64,000 bases of DNA from Methylacidimicrobium sp. B4 (lineage in GTDB: Bacteria > Verrucomicrobiota > Verrucomicrobiia > Methylacidiphilales > Methylacidiphilaceae), in contig NZ_CP066203.1 of assembly GCF_017310545.1 (NCBI RefSeq), positions 1,488,001 through 1,552,000 on the forward strand, read 5' to 3'. The position numbers and the translations under genes are program-made. Each line of letters begins with the position of its first letter. The first letter of the stretch is position 1. The notes under the pieces were generated by a model, which ran no database searches, was not told where the DNA came from, and was given only the letters and a program-made list of their open reading frames with translations. Positions 1 to 8,817 of this stretch are shown in pieces.

Positions 1-1566
1 CTCTGGCAGATCCACCCAGGCAAAATCAGGACGGCGAAGCCATCCCAGGAGCGTGCTTCCTTCCTTTCTGGCTTCGTGCAGAGCCCTTCTGAGCTCTTCG
101 ATTCGCCGCATTTTCGCAAGCCACTTCTTGTGCCGCTGCGGAGAAAGAGTGCCGACGGCGAAGCCGATCTCGGAAAGGCGGACATCCGCGTTGTCCTGAC
201 GCAAAACGAGGCGATGCTCCGCTCGCGCGGTGAACATGCGATAAGGTTCCCGGATAGGGCGAGTGACCAGGTCGTCGATCAAGACTCCGATGTACGCTTG
301 GTCGCGCCGCAGCAGGACCGGCGGCTCGCCGCGCACGGTACGGGCGGCGTTGATTCCCGCGATGATCCCCTGAGCCGCCGCCTCCTCGTAACCGGAAGTC
401 CCATTGATCTGGCCGGCCAGGAAGAGACGTCCGATTCGCTTGGTTTCCAGGGAAGGGGAGAGCTGCGTCGCGGGGCAATAGTCATATTCCACCGCATAAC
501 CGGGCCGCAGGATGTGAGCCTTTTCGAGCCCGGGGATCGTCTGAAGGAAGGTGCATTGGACCGAAAAAGGGAGGCTGGTCGAAGCGCCATTGACGTAGAA
601 CTCTTGGGTCTGTCTTCCCTCGGGCTCAAGAAAAATCTGGTGGCGTTCGCGCTCGGCAAAACGGACAACCTTGTCCTCGATCGAAGGGCAGTAGCGCGGG
701 CCTACGCCTTCGATTTTTCCGGAGTACATGGCGGAGAGATGGAGATTGTCTCGGATCACCCGATGGGTGTCCGTTGTCGTATGGGTGATCCAGCAAGGTA
801 ATTGTTCCACGTGGAACCATCGACCATCCCACCGGTTGAGGGTGAATGGCTCTCCCTCTCTTCCGAACAGCTCGTCGGGAAAAAGAGAAAACGTGGGCGG
901 AGGGACATCTCCAGGCTGTCGCTCGCAGGCTCCGAAGTCGATCGTCCGTCCGTTCACGCGCGGCGGGGTTCCGGTCTTCAGGCGACCGATCTCAAACCCC
1001 AGCCTCTTCAGCTCGAGCGACAAGCCGCTGCTGCCCTCTCCCGCCCTCCCGCCGGGACGCTGCTCCGATCCCACATGGATCAGCCCACGAAGAAACGTCC
1101 CTGTAGTAATGACAAGTGCCCTTCCCAGGAACTCGACGCCGAGGTCGGTGACCAGACCCACCACGGCATCGTCCTTTACGCAAAGTTTTGCGACCGAGCC
1201 CTGCTGGAGGTCCAAGCCGGGCATCGACTCGCAGATCGCCTTCAGCCGGAACTGGTAGGCCTTTTTGTCGCACTGGGCTCGGGGAGACTGTACGCTCGGT
1301 CCTTTTCGGCGATTGAGCATACGAAACTGAATGCCAGTCGCATCGGTGTTTTGCGCCATGACGCCGCCCAGCGCATCGATCTCCCGAACCAATATCCCTT
1401 TTGCCACCCCGCCGATCGAGGGATTGCACGACATTTGACCGATCGCATCGAGCTGGAGGGTCAGGAGCAGGACGTCACACCCGATCCGAGCCGCCGCCAG
1501 GGCCGCTTCCACGCCCGCGTGCCCGCCCCCGACCACAATCACATCGTATTCCTTGGGCCAACGCAT
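1..1566 (-). CDS. mnmG: tRNA uridine-5-carboxymethylaminomethyl modification enzyme MnmG, C-terminus cut off by window edge
   Basis: FAD-dependent enzyme that with MnmE installs the cmnm5 group on wobble uridine of certain tRNAs in the cytoplasm. The minus-strand reading begins [20 protein letters not shown] at an ATG at 1566, which gives the Rossmann FAD-binding glycine motif near residues 10-16. It runs open for 522 codons to base 1 with no stop. A second family signature, [18 protein letters not shown], is read around bases 370-420. The family is usually about 620 residues, so roughly the last 100 (the MnmE/tRNA-binding helical end) lie outside. A GGGGAAAAG stretch just upstream can act as ribosome site. 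It is divergent from dnaB, 68 bp away. Confidence 0.95.
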   Translation of the reverse strand, partial: MRWPKEYDVIVVGGGHAGVEAALAAARIGCDVLLLTLQLDAIGQMSCNPSIGGVAKGILVREIDALGGVMAQNTDATGIQFRMLNRRKGPSVQSPRAQCDKKAYQFRLKAICESMPGLDLQQGSVAKLCVKDDAVVGLVTDLGVEFLGRALVITTGTFLRGLIHVGSEQRPGGRAGEGSSGLSLELKRLGFEIGRLKTGTPPRVNGRTIDFGACERQPGDVPPPTFSLFPDELFGREGEPFTLNRWDGRWFHVEQLPCWITHTTTDTHRVIRDNLHLSAMYSGKIEGVGPRYCPSIEDKVVRFAERERHQIFLEPEGRQTQEFYVNGASTSLPFSVQCTFLQTIPGLEKAHILRPGYAVEYDYCPATQLSPSLETKRIGRLFLAGQINGTSGYEEAAAQGIIAGINAARTVRGEPPVLLRRDQAYIGVLIDDLVTRPIREPYRMFTARAEHRLVLRQDNADVRLSEIGFAVGTLSPQRHKKWLAKMRRIEELRRALHEARKEGSTLLGWLRRPDFAWVDLPE

Positions 1567-1634
1567 TCTTTTCCCCGGGGCTGAAAGAGAGTTTCGCTCT
1601 CGGTGCCGCCGTCCCTCTCTGTTATCCTGGCCTT

Positions 1635-3041
1635 GTGTCCCGAGCCAAGGCCGCCGTCAATGAGTTTCCGTCCGATGCCTCCCTCCCTGCCATTCTCTAT
1701 AGCGCAGAGGCGGAGCGAGCCGTTCTCGGCTCTCTCCTCCTCCACCCGGATCTCGTACTTAATCAAGCTTTCGAGACTCTCTCCTCTGACGACTTCTTCG
1801 TCCCCGCACACCGGGTGCTCTTCGACCTCTTCCGATCGATGGACGCGCGTCATCAAGCGATCGACGTGCTCACCGTTCACCAGAGCCTCGTCGATACCAA
1901 CCTTGCCGCCGAGGTCGGAAGCCCCGCGCTCCTTGCGGAATTAACGGCCTCCTTTTCGAGCCATCTCAACATTGGCACCTACCTTCAGCTGGTCAAAGAC
2001 AAAAGCCTCCTGCGCCACCTCCACCGGGCTTGCAGCAACATCGTGCAGCGCATCGTGGACGAACCCCAATCGACCAGCGCCGTGCTTGACCATGCCGAGC
2101 GAGAAATCTTTCGCGTGACGAACCTTTCCCTGACCCGATCGAGCGTGCCGGTCTCCGTCGAGCTCCGGCGCGCTCTGGAGTTGATCGACTCCTTTCATCA
2201 GCGGAAGGGCAAGCTCTTCGGCATTCCGACCGGTTTCTACGAGCTCGATGCCCTGACCACGGGTTGGCAAAAAGGGGATATGGTCGTCCTTGCCGCCCGG
2301 CCGGGAGTCGGGAAGACGGCACTCGGGCTCACTCTTGCGCGGCAGGCGATTCGTCAGCGGTACGATGCCGAAAAGGACGCCTGGGTTCAGCCCGGACACC
2401 CCGTCGGCTTCTTCTCCCTCGAAATGACGAATCCCCAGATCATGCTTCGCTTGCTCGCATCCGTAGCCAGCGAAAGCCTGCAGAAGATCCGACGCGGAGA
2501 GCTCGACGACTCGGCGCTCGAAAAGCTGCGTCGCATCTCGGCTGACGCTCAGGAATGGCCCCTCTATCTCGATGACTCCAGCGGGCTGACCATTCATCAA
2601 CTCCGTGCCAAGGCACGCCGGATGAAGGACCAGTATAAGATCGAATTGCTCATCGTCGATTATCTCCAGCTCCTTCGTTCCGACTCTCCACAAGCCCGGG
2701 AAAATCGCCAGGTCGAGATCGCGGAAATTTCGCGCGGCCTGAAGGGGCTTGCCAAGGAGCTCGACATCCCGGTGATCGTACTGGCTCAGCTCAACCGCCG
2801 AGTGGAAGAGGGAAAAGCGGAGCCGGCCCTCCATCACCTCCGCGAATCGGGTGCGATCGAGCAGGATGCGGACGTGGTCTTGTTGCTCCACCGACTCGAC
2901 GCCGAAGAGGAACCCTCTCCGACGGGAATCCCCTATTCTCTCCATGTGGCCAAGCAGAGGAACGGACCGACCGACAAGATTGCGATTCGCTTCAATGCCC
3001 TGTTCACCCGTTTCGAGGATCCCGTGCGGCACAACGGTTGA
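1635..3041 (+). CDS. dnaB: Replicative DNA helicase DnaB
   Basis: Hexameric 5'-3' helicase that unwinds DNA at the replication fork. The N-terminal domain ([20 protein letters not shown] and following) is the DnaB_N fold. The RecA-like C-terminal domain carries Walker [12 protein letters not shown] near residue 228, Walker B-type [10 protein letters not shown], and the late motif [20 protein letters not shown] chose the GTG at 1635 (468 residues, typical family length). The frame is open to 1401, but that extension is low-complexity and overlaps mnmG on the other strand. A segment of about 18 residues ([18 protein letters not shown]) between Walker A and the GFFSLEM motif is longer than in E. 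coli DnaB. It reads as an insertion loop, not damage. Confidence 0.95.
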   Translation: MSRAKAAVNEFPSDASLPAILYSAEAERAVLGSLLLHPDLVLNQAFETLSSDDFFVPAHRVLFDLFRSMDARHQAIDVLTVHQSLVDTNLAAEVGSPALLAELTASFSSHLNIGTYLQLVKDKSLLRHLHRACSNIVQRIVDEPQSTSAVLDHAEREIFRVTNLSLTRSSVPVSVELRRALELIDSFHQRKGKLFGIPTGFYELDALTTGWQKGDMVVLAARPGVGKTALGLTLARQAIRQRYDAEKDAWVQPGHPVGFFSLEMTNPQIMLRLLASVASESLQKIRRGELDDSALEKLRRISADAQEWPLYLDDSSGLTIHQLRAKARRMKDQYKIELLIVDYLQLLRSDSPQARENRQVEIAEISRGLKGLAKELDIPVIVLAQLNRRVEEGKAEPALHHLRESGAIEQDADVVLLLHRLDAEEEPSPTGIPYSLHVAKQRNGPTDKIAIRFNALFTRFEDPVRHNG

Positions 3042-3118
3042 GCCGCACGGAGGGGCACGCCGCTTCCGGGATGCGACTGAGGCTCGGCGGTGGCCTCCCG
3101 TTTTTCTCCGTTTGGAGG

Positions 3119-3147
3119 TTGGAAGGATTTCTCGGATTGCCTATAAG
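3119..3147 (+). promoter_or_regulatory. Sigma70-type promoter candidate
   Basis: TTGGAA at 3119-3124 and TATAAG at 3142-3147 are separated by exactly 17 bases, close to the consensus TTGACA-17-TATAAT. Transcription would begin near 3154, inside the start of the folded element described next. It sits 78 bp after the dnaB stop, so it would drive either a short RNA or the leader of the YihY-family gene. Confidence 0.5.
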
Positions 3148-3150
3148 TTG

Positions 3151-3267
3151 GCACCCAGCAGCCACCCGGCGCTTCTCGCCAATCGGCTGTCCGGGGCAAA
3201 CGCCTGAGCGGCGTGGATGCGAGGCGGTCTGTCAGGCTAACGTGGGAGACGTTCGAAGGGAGGGTGC
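3151..3267 (+). ncRNA. Candidate structured RNA or leader element (three hairpins closed by a terminal stem)
   Basis: GCACCC at 3151-3156 can pair with GGGTGC at 3262-3267 and enclose three hairpins. The first is CAGCC 3159-3163 with GGCTG 3185-3189, with an inner GGCG 3168-3171/CGCC 3177-3180. The second is ACGCC 3200-3204 with GGCGT 3210-3214. The third is AACGT 3239-3243 with ACGTT 3249-3253. A good promoter lies just upstream. I do not recognise it as tmRNA, SRP RNA, RNase P RNA or a cobalamin, TPP, FMN or SAM riboswitch. It could be a stand-alone small RNA or a 5' leader of the membrane protein gene beginning near 3308. The fold was drawn by eye. Confidence 0.35.
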
Positions 3268-3307
3268 AGTATGGAAGACCGACCAGAGCGCAGCAGACAG
3301 ACCCATC

Positions 3308-4303
3308 ATGCCCTCCTTGGGAGAAAGCTTGCGAGACATGCCGTCTAAACACGGGAACGCCTTGCACTCCTTCCTCTTCCCGCGCTCCAACGCTCGTTCT
3401 CCCTTTCCGACAAAGCTCCGGCGGCGGATGCGCCGCTTTTCCTTGCGCGCCCAGTTCCTTTTCGGAGACGCCTTGAAGGCCTGGCTTCGCCACAAATCCC
3501 CCAAGATGGGAGCGGCTCTGGCCTGCTATACGATCTTTTCGATCGCGCCGATGATTCTCTTCCTCCTTTCCTTCACGAGCATCCTCTTCAGCATGAAAGA
3601 GGCGCAGTCGTATCTCGCCCAGGCCCTCCACGATCTGGGCGGAGCACCCATGGCGTCAGCCGTTCAAATGCTTCTCACGACGGCATGGCCCCCCCATCCC
3701 GGCACACCGGCGGCACTCACCGCAACCGTCTCTCTCCTTTTTGGCGCCTCTGGCGTCTTCGTCGAGTTGCGGGACTCCCTCAACACGATCTGGGGGGTGA
3801 CCGAAAAGCCGCAAGGCCCCCTGCTCGCACTCATCTGGGATCGAGCGGTTTCCTTTGCCATGGTCGCCGTGGTGGGCATGCTCCTGCTCGTCGCTCCGCT
3901 CGCGGTGACGACCATGGATGCGCTCTCCCAGCCGCTGGCGAGCGCCTTCCCTTGGTATCCCGCTTTCTACGACCTCGCTCGGGTGCTCACCTCCTTTCTG
4001 GTGGTGGTGCTCCTTTTTGCGGTCCTCTTTCGTGTCCTCCCCCAAGGGCCCGTGACGTGGAAGGAAGCTTTCTTCGGAGGGTTCGGCACCGCCCTCATGT
4101 TCGAAGTCGGTCGCTCGGGCTTAGGCTTCATTTTGAGCCACAGTTCGATCGCTTCGCTCTACGGTGCGGTGGGTTCGCTTCTCGTCCTGCTCCTCTGGAT
4201 CTACTATTCCGCCCAGATTTTTTTTCTGGGTGCGGAGTTGACCCGGGCCTACGCCTATCGCTTCGGTTCCGGTCGTGCCACGCATCGCCACCACCCGACC
4301 TGA
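3308..4303 (+). CDS. YihY/BrkB family inner-membrane protein
   Basis: Integral membrane protein of the YihY (formerly 'ribonuclease BN') family, whose role is not established; some members are proposed transporters. Six hydrophobic segments are visible, including MILFLLSFTSILFS, AMVAVVGMLLLVAPLAV, a segment near VLTSFLVVVLLFAVLF, and a C-terminal LLVLLLWIYYSAQIFFLGAE followed by the family-typical LTRAYA. The frame is open from 3038, but the first 90 codons are GC-rich and cover the putative RNA element. I placed the start at the ATG at 3308 (331 residues); the ATG at 3338 is as likely. No strong Shine-Dalgarno decides between them. It is convergent with thiG, 39 bp away. Confidence 0.8.
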   Translation: MPSLGESLRDMPSKHGNALHSFLFPRSNARSPFPTKLRRRMRRFSLRAQFLFGDALKAWLRHKSPKMGAALACYTIFSIAPMILFLLSFTSILFSMKEAQSYLAQALHDLGGAPMASAVQMLLTTAWPPHPGTPAALTATVSLLFGASGVFVELRDSLNTIWGVTEKPQGPLLALIWDRAVSFAMVAVVGMLLLVAPLAVTTMDALSQPLASAFPWYPAFYDLARVLTSFLVVVLLFAVLFRVLPQGPVTWKEAFFGGFGTALMFEVGRSGLGFILSHSSIASLYGAVGSLLVLLLWIYYSAQIFFLGAELTRAYAYRFGSGRATHRHHPT

Positions 4304-4342
4304 GGAAAGGCGGCGCTTCCCCGACCCTCCGAGAAGAGCGGA

Positions 4343-5125
4343 TCAGAGGAACGCGGTGAGAGGGCTCGTCGGGACCGCTTGGGGCTGTCGTTGCGGCCGG
4401 CCGGAACGGTAGGCGATCCGCCCGGCTTCGACGGCCATCCGGAAGGCCCGTGCCAGGGCGCACGGATCGTCGGCGATGGCGATCGCCGTATTCACCAGGA
4501 CTCCGTCGGCACCGATCTCCATGGCGGCAGCCGCATGGGAAGGGGCGCCCAGGCCGGCATCGACGATTACCGGAATCCCCGCCTGCTCAATGATGATCTC
4601 CAATTGGGCGCGGGTCTCCAAGCCGCGCATCGAACCGATCGGGGAGCCTAGCGGCATGACCGCTCCGACCCCGACCTCTTCTAGTCGCTTCGCCAGCACC
4701 GGATCCGCATTGATGTAAGCGAGCACGACGAAACCCTCCCGGACCAGCAGCTCGGCCGCCAGAAGAGTTTCCACCGGATCCGGCAGCAGATAGCGGCTCT
4801 CCGGGTGAATCTCGAGCTTCACCCAGCGTGGCATACCGGCGGCGGCGCCGAGGCGAGCCAATCGCACCGCCTCTTCCGCATTGGCCGCCCCGCTCGTGTT
4901 TGGTACGATCAGGTATCGTTCCGGGTCGAGGTAGGAGAGGATGCTCTCTTCTGGGCGAATTTCCCCGATTTCGGCCCGGCGTAAGGCAACGGTCAGGATC
5001 TCGGTTCCGCTCGCCTCGAGGGCTTCCGCCATCAGCGTGTGCGAACCAAATTTTCCGGTGCCGATCAGCAGGCGCGAGGCAAAGTCCCGACCCGCAATAT
5101 GGAGTGGTTCCTGGTGGTCTTTCAT
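4343..5125 (-). CDS. thiG: Thiazole synthase ThiG
   Basis: Builds the thiazole phosphate ring of thiamine from deoxyxylulose 5-phosphate, dehydroglycine and ThiS thiocarboxylate. The protein has the opening [19 protein letters not shown], the [16 protein letters not shown] segment containing the Schiff-base lysine, and the C-terminal phosphate-binding region [21 protein letters not shown] chose the ATG at 5125 (MKDHQEPLH, 260 residues) over the longer frame from 5203, because the extra 26 residues are basic and not family-like. Neither thiS nor any other thi gene is adjacent, so this is an isolated thiG. The 174 bp between it and the next gene (5126-5299) contain no other gene that I can see. 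Confidence 0.93.
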   Translation of the reverse strand: MKDHQEPLHIAGRDFASRLLIGTGKFGSHTLMAEALEASGTEILTVALRRAEIGEIRPEESILSYLDPERYLIVPNTSGAANAEEAVRLARLGAAAGMPRWVKLEIHPESRYLLPDPVETLLAAELLVREGFVVLAYINADPVLAKRLEEVGVGAVMPLGSPIGSMRGLETRAQLEIIIEQAGIPVIVDAGLGAPSHAAAAMEIGADGVLVNTAIAIADDPCALARAFRMAVEAGRIAYRSGRPQRQPQAVPTSPLTAFL

Positions 5126-5299
5126 CCGCTTTGGCTCGTCCTGCCGGCCCGGCATCCCTTTGCGCCAAGTCCTCGAAAGCCTCGAAGCAGCGCTTTGTCT
5201 CACTTATAGCACATCTCGGAGACAAACGGCAGTGGGGCTGCAACCGAGTGGGAGTGGACGGGTCTCTTTGCGAGAAGGGCAACGCCTTCTTCCTGCATC

Positions 5300-6151
5300 C
5301 TATGCCGGTACCCAGTCGACTCCGGCGCTGGTGGGCAACATCCCTAGCTCCCGACCCCGCCGCAAGAACTCTTCGATGGCCCGCCGGCCATCGGCGCCAT
5401 AGTCGAAGGTCCGTTCGTTCGCGTACATCTCCACGAACTCATCCACTCTTTTCGGACTCAATCCTCGGGAGAACCGGGCCGCATACTCCAAAGCCTCGCT
5501 CCGGTGCTCCAGGCCCCATCGGATACTCTCCCGGAGGAGCCTTGTGCATTCCGAGGCGATGCCGATTCCCAGCTCTTTCCGAACGGCGTTGCCACCCAGG
5601 GGAAGCGGGAGGCCCGTCTCTTGCCTCCACCACTGGCCGAGATCGACACAAAGGGAGAGGCCCTCGTCCGCGTAGGTAAGCTGGCCTTCGTGAATCACCA
5701 GGCCAGCCTCCGCCTCTCCCGACCGCACGGTTTCCAAGATGCGATCAAAGGGATAGACTTCCAGGTGAAGCTCCTCCGGACGGACACCGAGATAGAGGCT
5801 GAGGGCCATTACCGCGCTCGTCTTGAGTCCGGGAATCGCCATCCGAGCGCGTACCAGTTCCTCCCGGGTCCTTTTTTGCCCCGAGACGACCCGGGGTCCA
5901 TAGCCCTCTCCCATGCTACCGCCGCAAGGCAGAAGCCAGTAGTCGTCCCGTAGAAAACCGTAGGCGTGAATGGAAACCGCGGTCAGATCGATCGCCTTCT
6001 TCCTTGCCAGCTCGTTGAGGCTCTCGATGTCCGTCACTTCCTGGCGAAACCGAAGGGTTTCACTGGAGAGCTTCCCAGCCACCAAGGCGTAAAACATGAA
6101 CGCATCATCCGAATCCGGAGAATGCCCCAGACTGATTTCCCTGTGTGTCAT
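5300..6151 (-). CDS. MqnD-like menaquinone biosynthesis protein (1,4-dihydroxy-6-naphthoate synthase family)
   Basis: The 283-residue protein opens MTHREISLGHSPDSDDAFMF, the MqnA/MqnD-family start in which SPD(S/P)DDAFMF binds substrate. It continues with ESLNELARKKAIDLTAVSIH and a periplasmic-binding-protein-like fold. The family acts in the futalosine route to menaquinone, cleaving cyclic dehypoxanthinyl futalosine (MqnD) or dehydrating chorismate (MqnA). The sequence looks closer to MqnD, but I cannot separate it from poorly characterised paralogues. The ATG at 6151 follows a GGGAAGGA ribosome site. The frame upstream to 6397 is open but not protein-like. No other mqn gene is in the window. 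Confidence 0.78.
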   Translation of the reverse strand: MTHREISLGHSPDSDDAFMFYALVAGKLSSETLRFRQEVTDIESLNELARKKAIDLTAVSIHAYGFLRDDYWLLPCGGSMGEGYGPRVVSGQKRTREELVRARMAIPGLKTSAVMALSLYLGVRPEELHLEVYPFDRILETVRSGEAEAGLVIHEGQLTYADEGLSLCVDLGQWWRQETGLPLPLGGNAVRKELGIGIASECTRLLRESIRWGLEHRSEALEYAARFSRGLSPKRVDEFVEMYANERTFDYGADGRRAIEEFLRRGRELGMLPTSAGVDWVPA

Positions 6152-6331
6152 TCCTTCCCTATCCCAGCGGACCCTGCGTGAAGTCAACCATCCGGTGGGT
6201 CCGGCCTTCCTGTGCCGCAATCCGGTGGCTGCACAATTCTCTTGGCTCTCCCTTTGTCGTGCGGCACAAAAAGAGCAACGCGAGATCATCGTCGATTCCC
6301 TGGAGCAGTCGACGCGAAGCTCAGTAGATTT

Positions 6332-7276
6332 ATGCCCTCTCCCACCATTCTTGTCACGCATCCCGCCTTTGCCCTGCACCCCACCCCGCGTGGCCATCCG
6401 GAGAGTCCGGAGCGGATCAGCGCAACCCTTCCATTCCTCCGCTCCTCCCTTCCGAAAACCATCCGTTGGATCGAGCCTGGCCCGGGAACCAGCGATCTAC
6501 TGCGGAGCGTCCATACAGAAGGCCATATTCGGCGGATCGAAGAGGCTTCGCGCGACGGCTTGGTCCTCCTCGACCAAGGGGATACCTATGCCGGGCCGCA
6601 CTCTTTTGACACCGCGCTCCTGGCGGTCGGTGCCGTGACGACGGCAATCGACCGGGTCGCTTCCGGCGAGGCGACCAACGCCTTTGCCCTCCTCCGTCCG
6701 CCCGGCCATCACGCCCGAGCCAATGCTCCCATGGGATTCTGCCTCTTCAACACCGTAGCGGTCGCGGCCCGCTATGTCCAGAAAGAGCATGGGTGCCGAC
6801 GCATCCTGATTCTCGATTGGGATCTTCACCACGGGAACGGCACGCAGGAGATCTTCGAGGAGGAGGCATCCGTCCTTTATATCAGTCTCCATGAGCACCC
6901 GCTCTATCCGGGCACGGGAAGCGCCCGGGAGCAGGGAAGAGGGGAGGGAGAGGGCTTTACCTTGAATCTGCCGATGAAACCCGGATCGGGGGACGCCGAA
7001 TACAGGGCCGCCTTCGAGGAGAAGGTCATTCCCGCCGCCGATGCGTTCCAGCCCGACTTCGTCCTCGTTTCGGCGGGATTCGACGCACACCGGGACGATC
7101 CCTTGGGGAATCTGCAGCTCAGCGAAGAAGGGTTTGCCGCAATGACAAGAGGGATCCGAGGGGTCGCCGAGCGGCACTGCCAGGGCAGGCTCGTTTCCGT
7201 GTTGGAAGGGGGATATCAGATCGATGCGCTGGGCCGCTCCCTCCACGCGCACCTCTGCGCCTTGGAGGAGCGGTAA
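6332..7276 (+). CDS. Histone deacetylase/acetoin utilisation (AcuC) family zinc hydrolase
   Basis: Arginase/deacetylase-fold amidohydrolase of 314 residues. The family removes acyl groups from lysines or polyamines. Visible motifs are HPESPERISATLPFL near the start, LLRPPGHHARANAPMGFCLFN (the HH catalytic pair), ILDWDLHHGNGTQEIF (zinc ligands Asp and His near residue 163), SAGFDAHRDDP (third zinc ligand Asp) and the end motif VLEGGYQ. All metal and catalytic residues appear present. The ATG at 6332 (MPSPTILVTHPAF) is the family-like start; the frame upstream to 6212 overlaps the leader of the divergent gene. The true substrate cannot be told from the sequence. Confidence 0.9.
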   Translation: MPSPTILVTHPAFALHPTPRGHPESPERISATLPFLRSSLPKTIRWIEPGPGTSDLLRSVHTEGHIRRIEEASRDGLVLLDQGDTYAGPHSFDTALLAVGAVTTAIDRVASGEATNAFALLRPPGHHARANAPMGFCLFNTVAVAARYVQKEHGCRRILILDWDLHHGNGTQEIFEEEASVLYISLHEHPLYPGTGSAREQGRGEGEGFTLNLPMKPGSGDAEYRAAFEEKVIPAADAFQPDFVLVSAGFDAHRDDPLGNLQLSEEGFAAMTRGIRGVAERHCQGRLVSVLEGGYQIDALGRSLHAHLCALEER

Positions 7277-7300
7277 GGGCCGCTTGCGGTCCGCCCCTTA
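7274..7300. terminator. Inverted repeat spanning the two convergent stop codons
   Basis: TAAGGGC at 7274-7280 faces GCCCCTTA at 7293-7300, with an inner GCCGC/GCGGT pairing, so a GC-rich hairpin spans the 21 bp between the deacetylase-family stop and the cytochrome c stop. There is no run of T on either side, so it would be an atypical, possibly bidirectional terminator. Visual call only. Confidence 0.3.
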
Positions 7301-7855
7301 CGGCTGTCCGGGCTGCGCTCCGGCCGGCGGAGCCGCTGGATTGCTCTTGAGCCCTTCCAAGTAGAGCGTGATGGCCAAGGCATCCGCATGGCTCATTCGG
7401 TAGGGTGGCATCGGCGGTTGTGGATATTTGCCGGCCGGGGTCATCCCCGTCTCCAAGAATTGGACCATGTCCGCCTGGCTCCATCCCTCCGGCAGGCCCG
7501 CCACGGGAGGAGCCGTTCGAGCGAGGGAACCGGCGTTCTCTGTGCTGAGCCACGGGACGACACCTCCTTGCAACCATTTGTCGCGAAGCAGCTCTCCCCG
7601 TTCGTTGCGGGGAGTGTGGCACTCACCGCAGAGGGCGACGGCCTCTACCAGATACTTTCCATGCTGAATTCTCTCCCCGGCGCGATCTCCCGGGCTCTTT
7701 TCGGCCGGCCGCTCCTTTTCCGCATTCGCCGTTTCCATCGGTTCGTCCGGTATCTGTCGCAAGAACTCCTCATCCTGCGCGAAGCAGGCTTCCCAAGAGA
7801 GAATCCCGACCGCCCCAAGAATGAGTCCGATCCGACTGGCCCAGCGAAGAAACAT
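7298..7855 (-). CDS. Monohaem c-type cytochrome, exported
   Basis: Periplasmic electron carrier of unknown partner, 185 residues. The N-terminus MFLRWASRIGLILGAVGILS with a following ACFA forms a signal peptide. One haem-binding site, CGECH, occurs in the phrase VEAVALCGECHTPRNERGEL, and a methionine ligand is likely in MPPYRMSHADAL near the C-terminus. The region between signal and haem is rich in Glu and Lys. The ATG at 7855 is preceded by a strong AAGGAGG site at good spacing; the upstream ATG at 7876 would place that site inside the gene. It lies 13 bp after thrB on the same strand, so it is probably the last gene of the nadC-thrB run. Confidence 0.88.
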   Translation of the reverse strand: MFLRWASRIGLILGAVGILSWEACFAQDEEFLRQIPDEPMETANAEKERPAEKSPGDRAGERIQHGKYLVEAVALCGECHTPRNERGELLRDKWLQGGVVPWLSTENAGSLARTAPPVAGLPEGWSQADMVQFLETGMTPAGKYPQPPMPPYRMSHADALAITLYLEGLKSNPAAPPAGAQPGQP

Positions 7856-7868
7856 GCTTCGGTCCTCC

Positions 7869-8789
7869 TTATGCAAGGCGGCGGGAGGGCCGACGCAGCC
7901 AAGCCTTCGCTCCTCGATTCTCCGCCTGGATCCGCCGGCAAATTCCTTTCAACCCTCTCTTGGCAGCGACGCGCGTCAGCGCCGTCGCCACCTCCCCTCC
8001 CCTCCCGACCGCAAGCGCCATCAGGGTCGAGCCGGCTCCACTGAGATAGAATCCGATGGCCCCAGCTCCATAGGCTGTCCGCCGCATCTCCTCCCATGCC
8101 GCAATGCGTTTGACCCGAGCGGGTTCATGCCAGCGGTCCTCGAAAAGCCCGCTCAGCTCTTCGTATCGGCGCAAGCAGATGGCGGCGGCGATCCGGGAGG
8201 CCCGCTGAAGATTCCAAACCGCATCTTGCAGGGACACGGTTTGCGCAACGACCGACCGAGCCCATTCGGTTTCCATTTCCATATCCGGGATGAAGGCCAC
8301 GAACTCCAGCTGGCTCCCGAGCGCGACTCGGGTCTGGCCGTCATCGGTCGAAATGGTGAATCCTCCGAGAACGGCTGCCGCAACATTATCCGGGTGGCCT
8401 TCGAGCGCGCTGGCCAATGCCACCAGCCGCCCGCGCGAGAGGGGCCTTCCGCGCAGCTCGTTTAATCCGACAAGGACTCCTACGCGCACGGTGGCACTGC
8501 TCCCCAGGCCTCTTGCGCAGGGAACCTCGCCGGAGATTGCGCACTCGAAGGATGGGATCGGCTCACCCACCGCCTTGCCAAACGCTTCCGCCGCTTCCTG
8601 CACCATGGGCGGAAGGCTCTCGGCGGAGCCGCCATTGCCGACCCGCAGCGTTGTCCAGTTGTACAAGCGCAGGGCAGCACCAAACGCATCGAAGCCTGGT
8701 CCGAAATTCGTGGTCGTCGCCGGCACTCGGACACGACATTCGATAGGGCCTCTTTCCTCTTCCATAGGTTGCCGACGAGGGGAATGCAT
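7869..8789 (-). CDS. thrB: Homoserine kinase (GHMP kinase)
   Basis: Phosphorylates homoserine with ATP in threonine synthesis. The GHMP fold shows VRVPATTTNFGPGFDAFG near the start, the glycine-rich ATP loop PCARGLGSSATVRVG, LEGHPDNVAAAVLGG (family motif 2 area) and the C-terminal GFYLSGAGSTLMA motif. Length is 306 residues from the ATG at 8789, or 298 from the ATG at 8765; the homology-like part begins after both and no ribosome site decides. It lies 28 bp behind nadC and 13 bp ahead of the cytochrome gene, suggesting co-transcription, although the three products have no obvious common pathway. Confidence 0.9.
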   Translation of the reverse strand: MHSPRRQPMEEERGPIECRVRVPATTTNFGPGFDAFGAALRLYNWTTLRVGNGGSAESLPPMVQEAAEAFGKAVGEPIPSFECAISGEVPCARGLGSSATVRVGVLVGLNELRGRPLSRGRLVALASALEGHPDNVAAAVLGGFTISTDDGQTRVALGSQLEFVAFIPDMEMETEWARSVVAQTVSLQDAVWNLQRASRIAAAICLRRYEELSGLFEDRWHEPARVKRIAAWEEMRRTAYGAGAIGFYLSGAGSTLMALAVGRGGEVATALTRVAAKRGLKGICRRIQAENRGAKAWLRRPSRRLA

Positions 8790-8817
8790 GCTTCCCGCAA
8801 GGATCAGTAAAGGTCAA

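Noticed and set aside
1401-1634. Seventy-eight extra N-terminal codons of the DnaB frame
   Set aside because: The stretch is Arg/Pro-rich, overlaps mnmG on the other strand and gives an over-long protein; the GTG at 1635 matches the family start.
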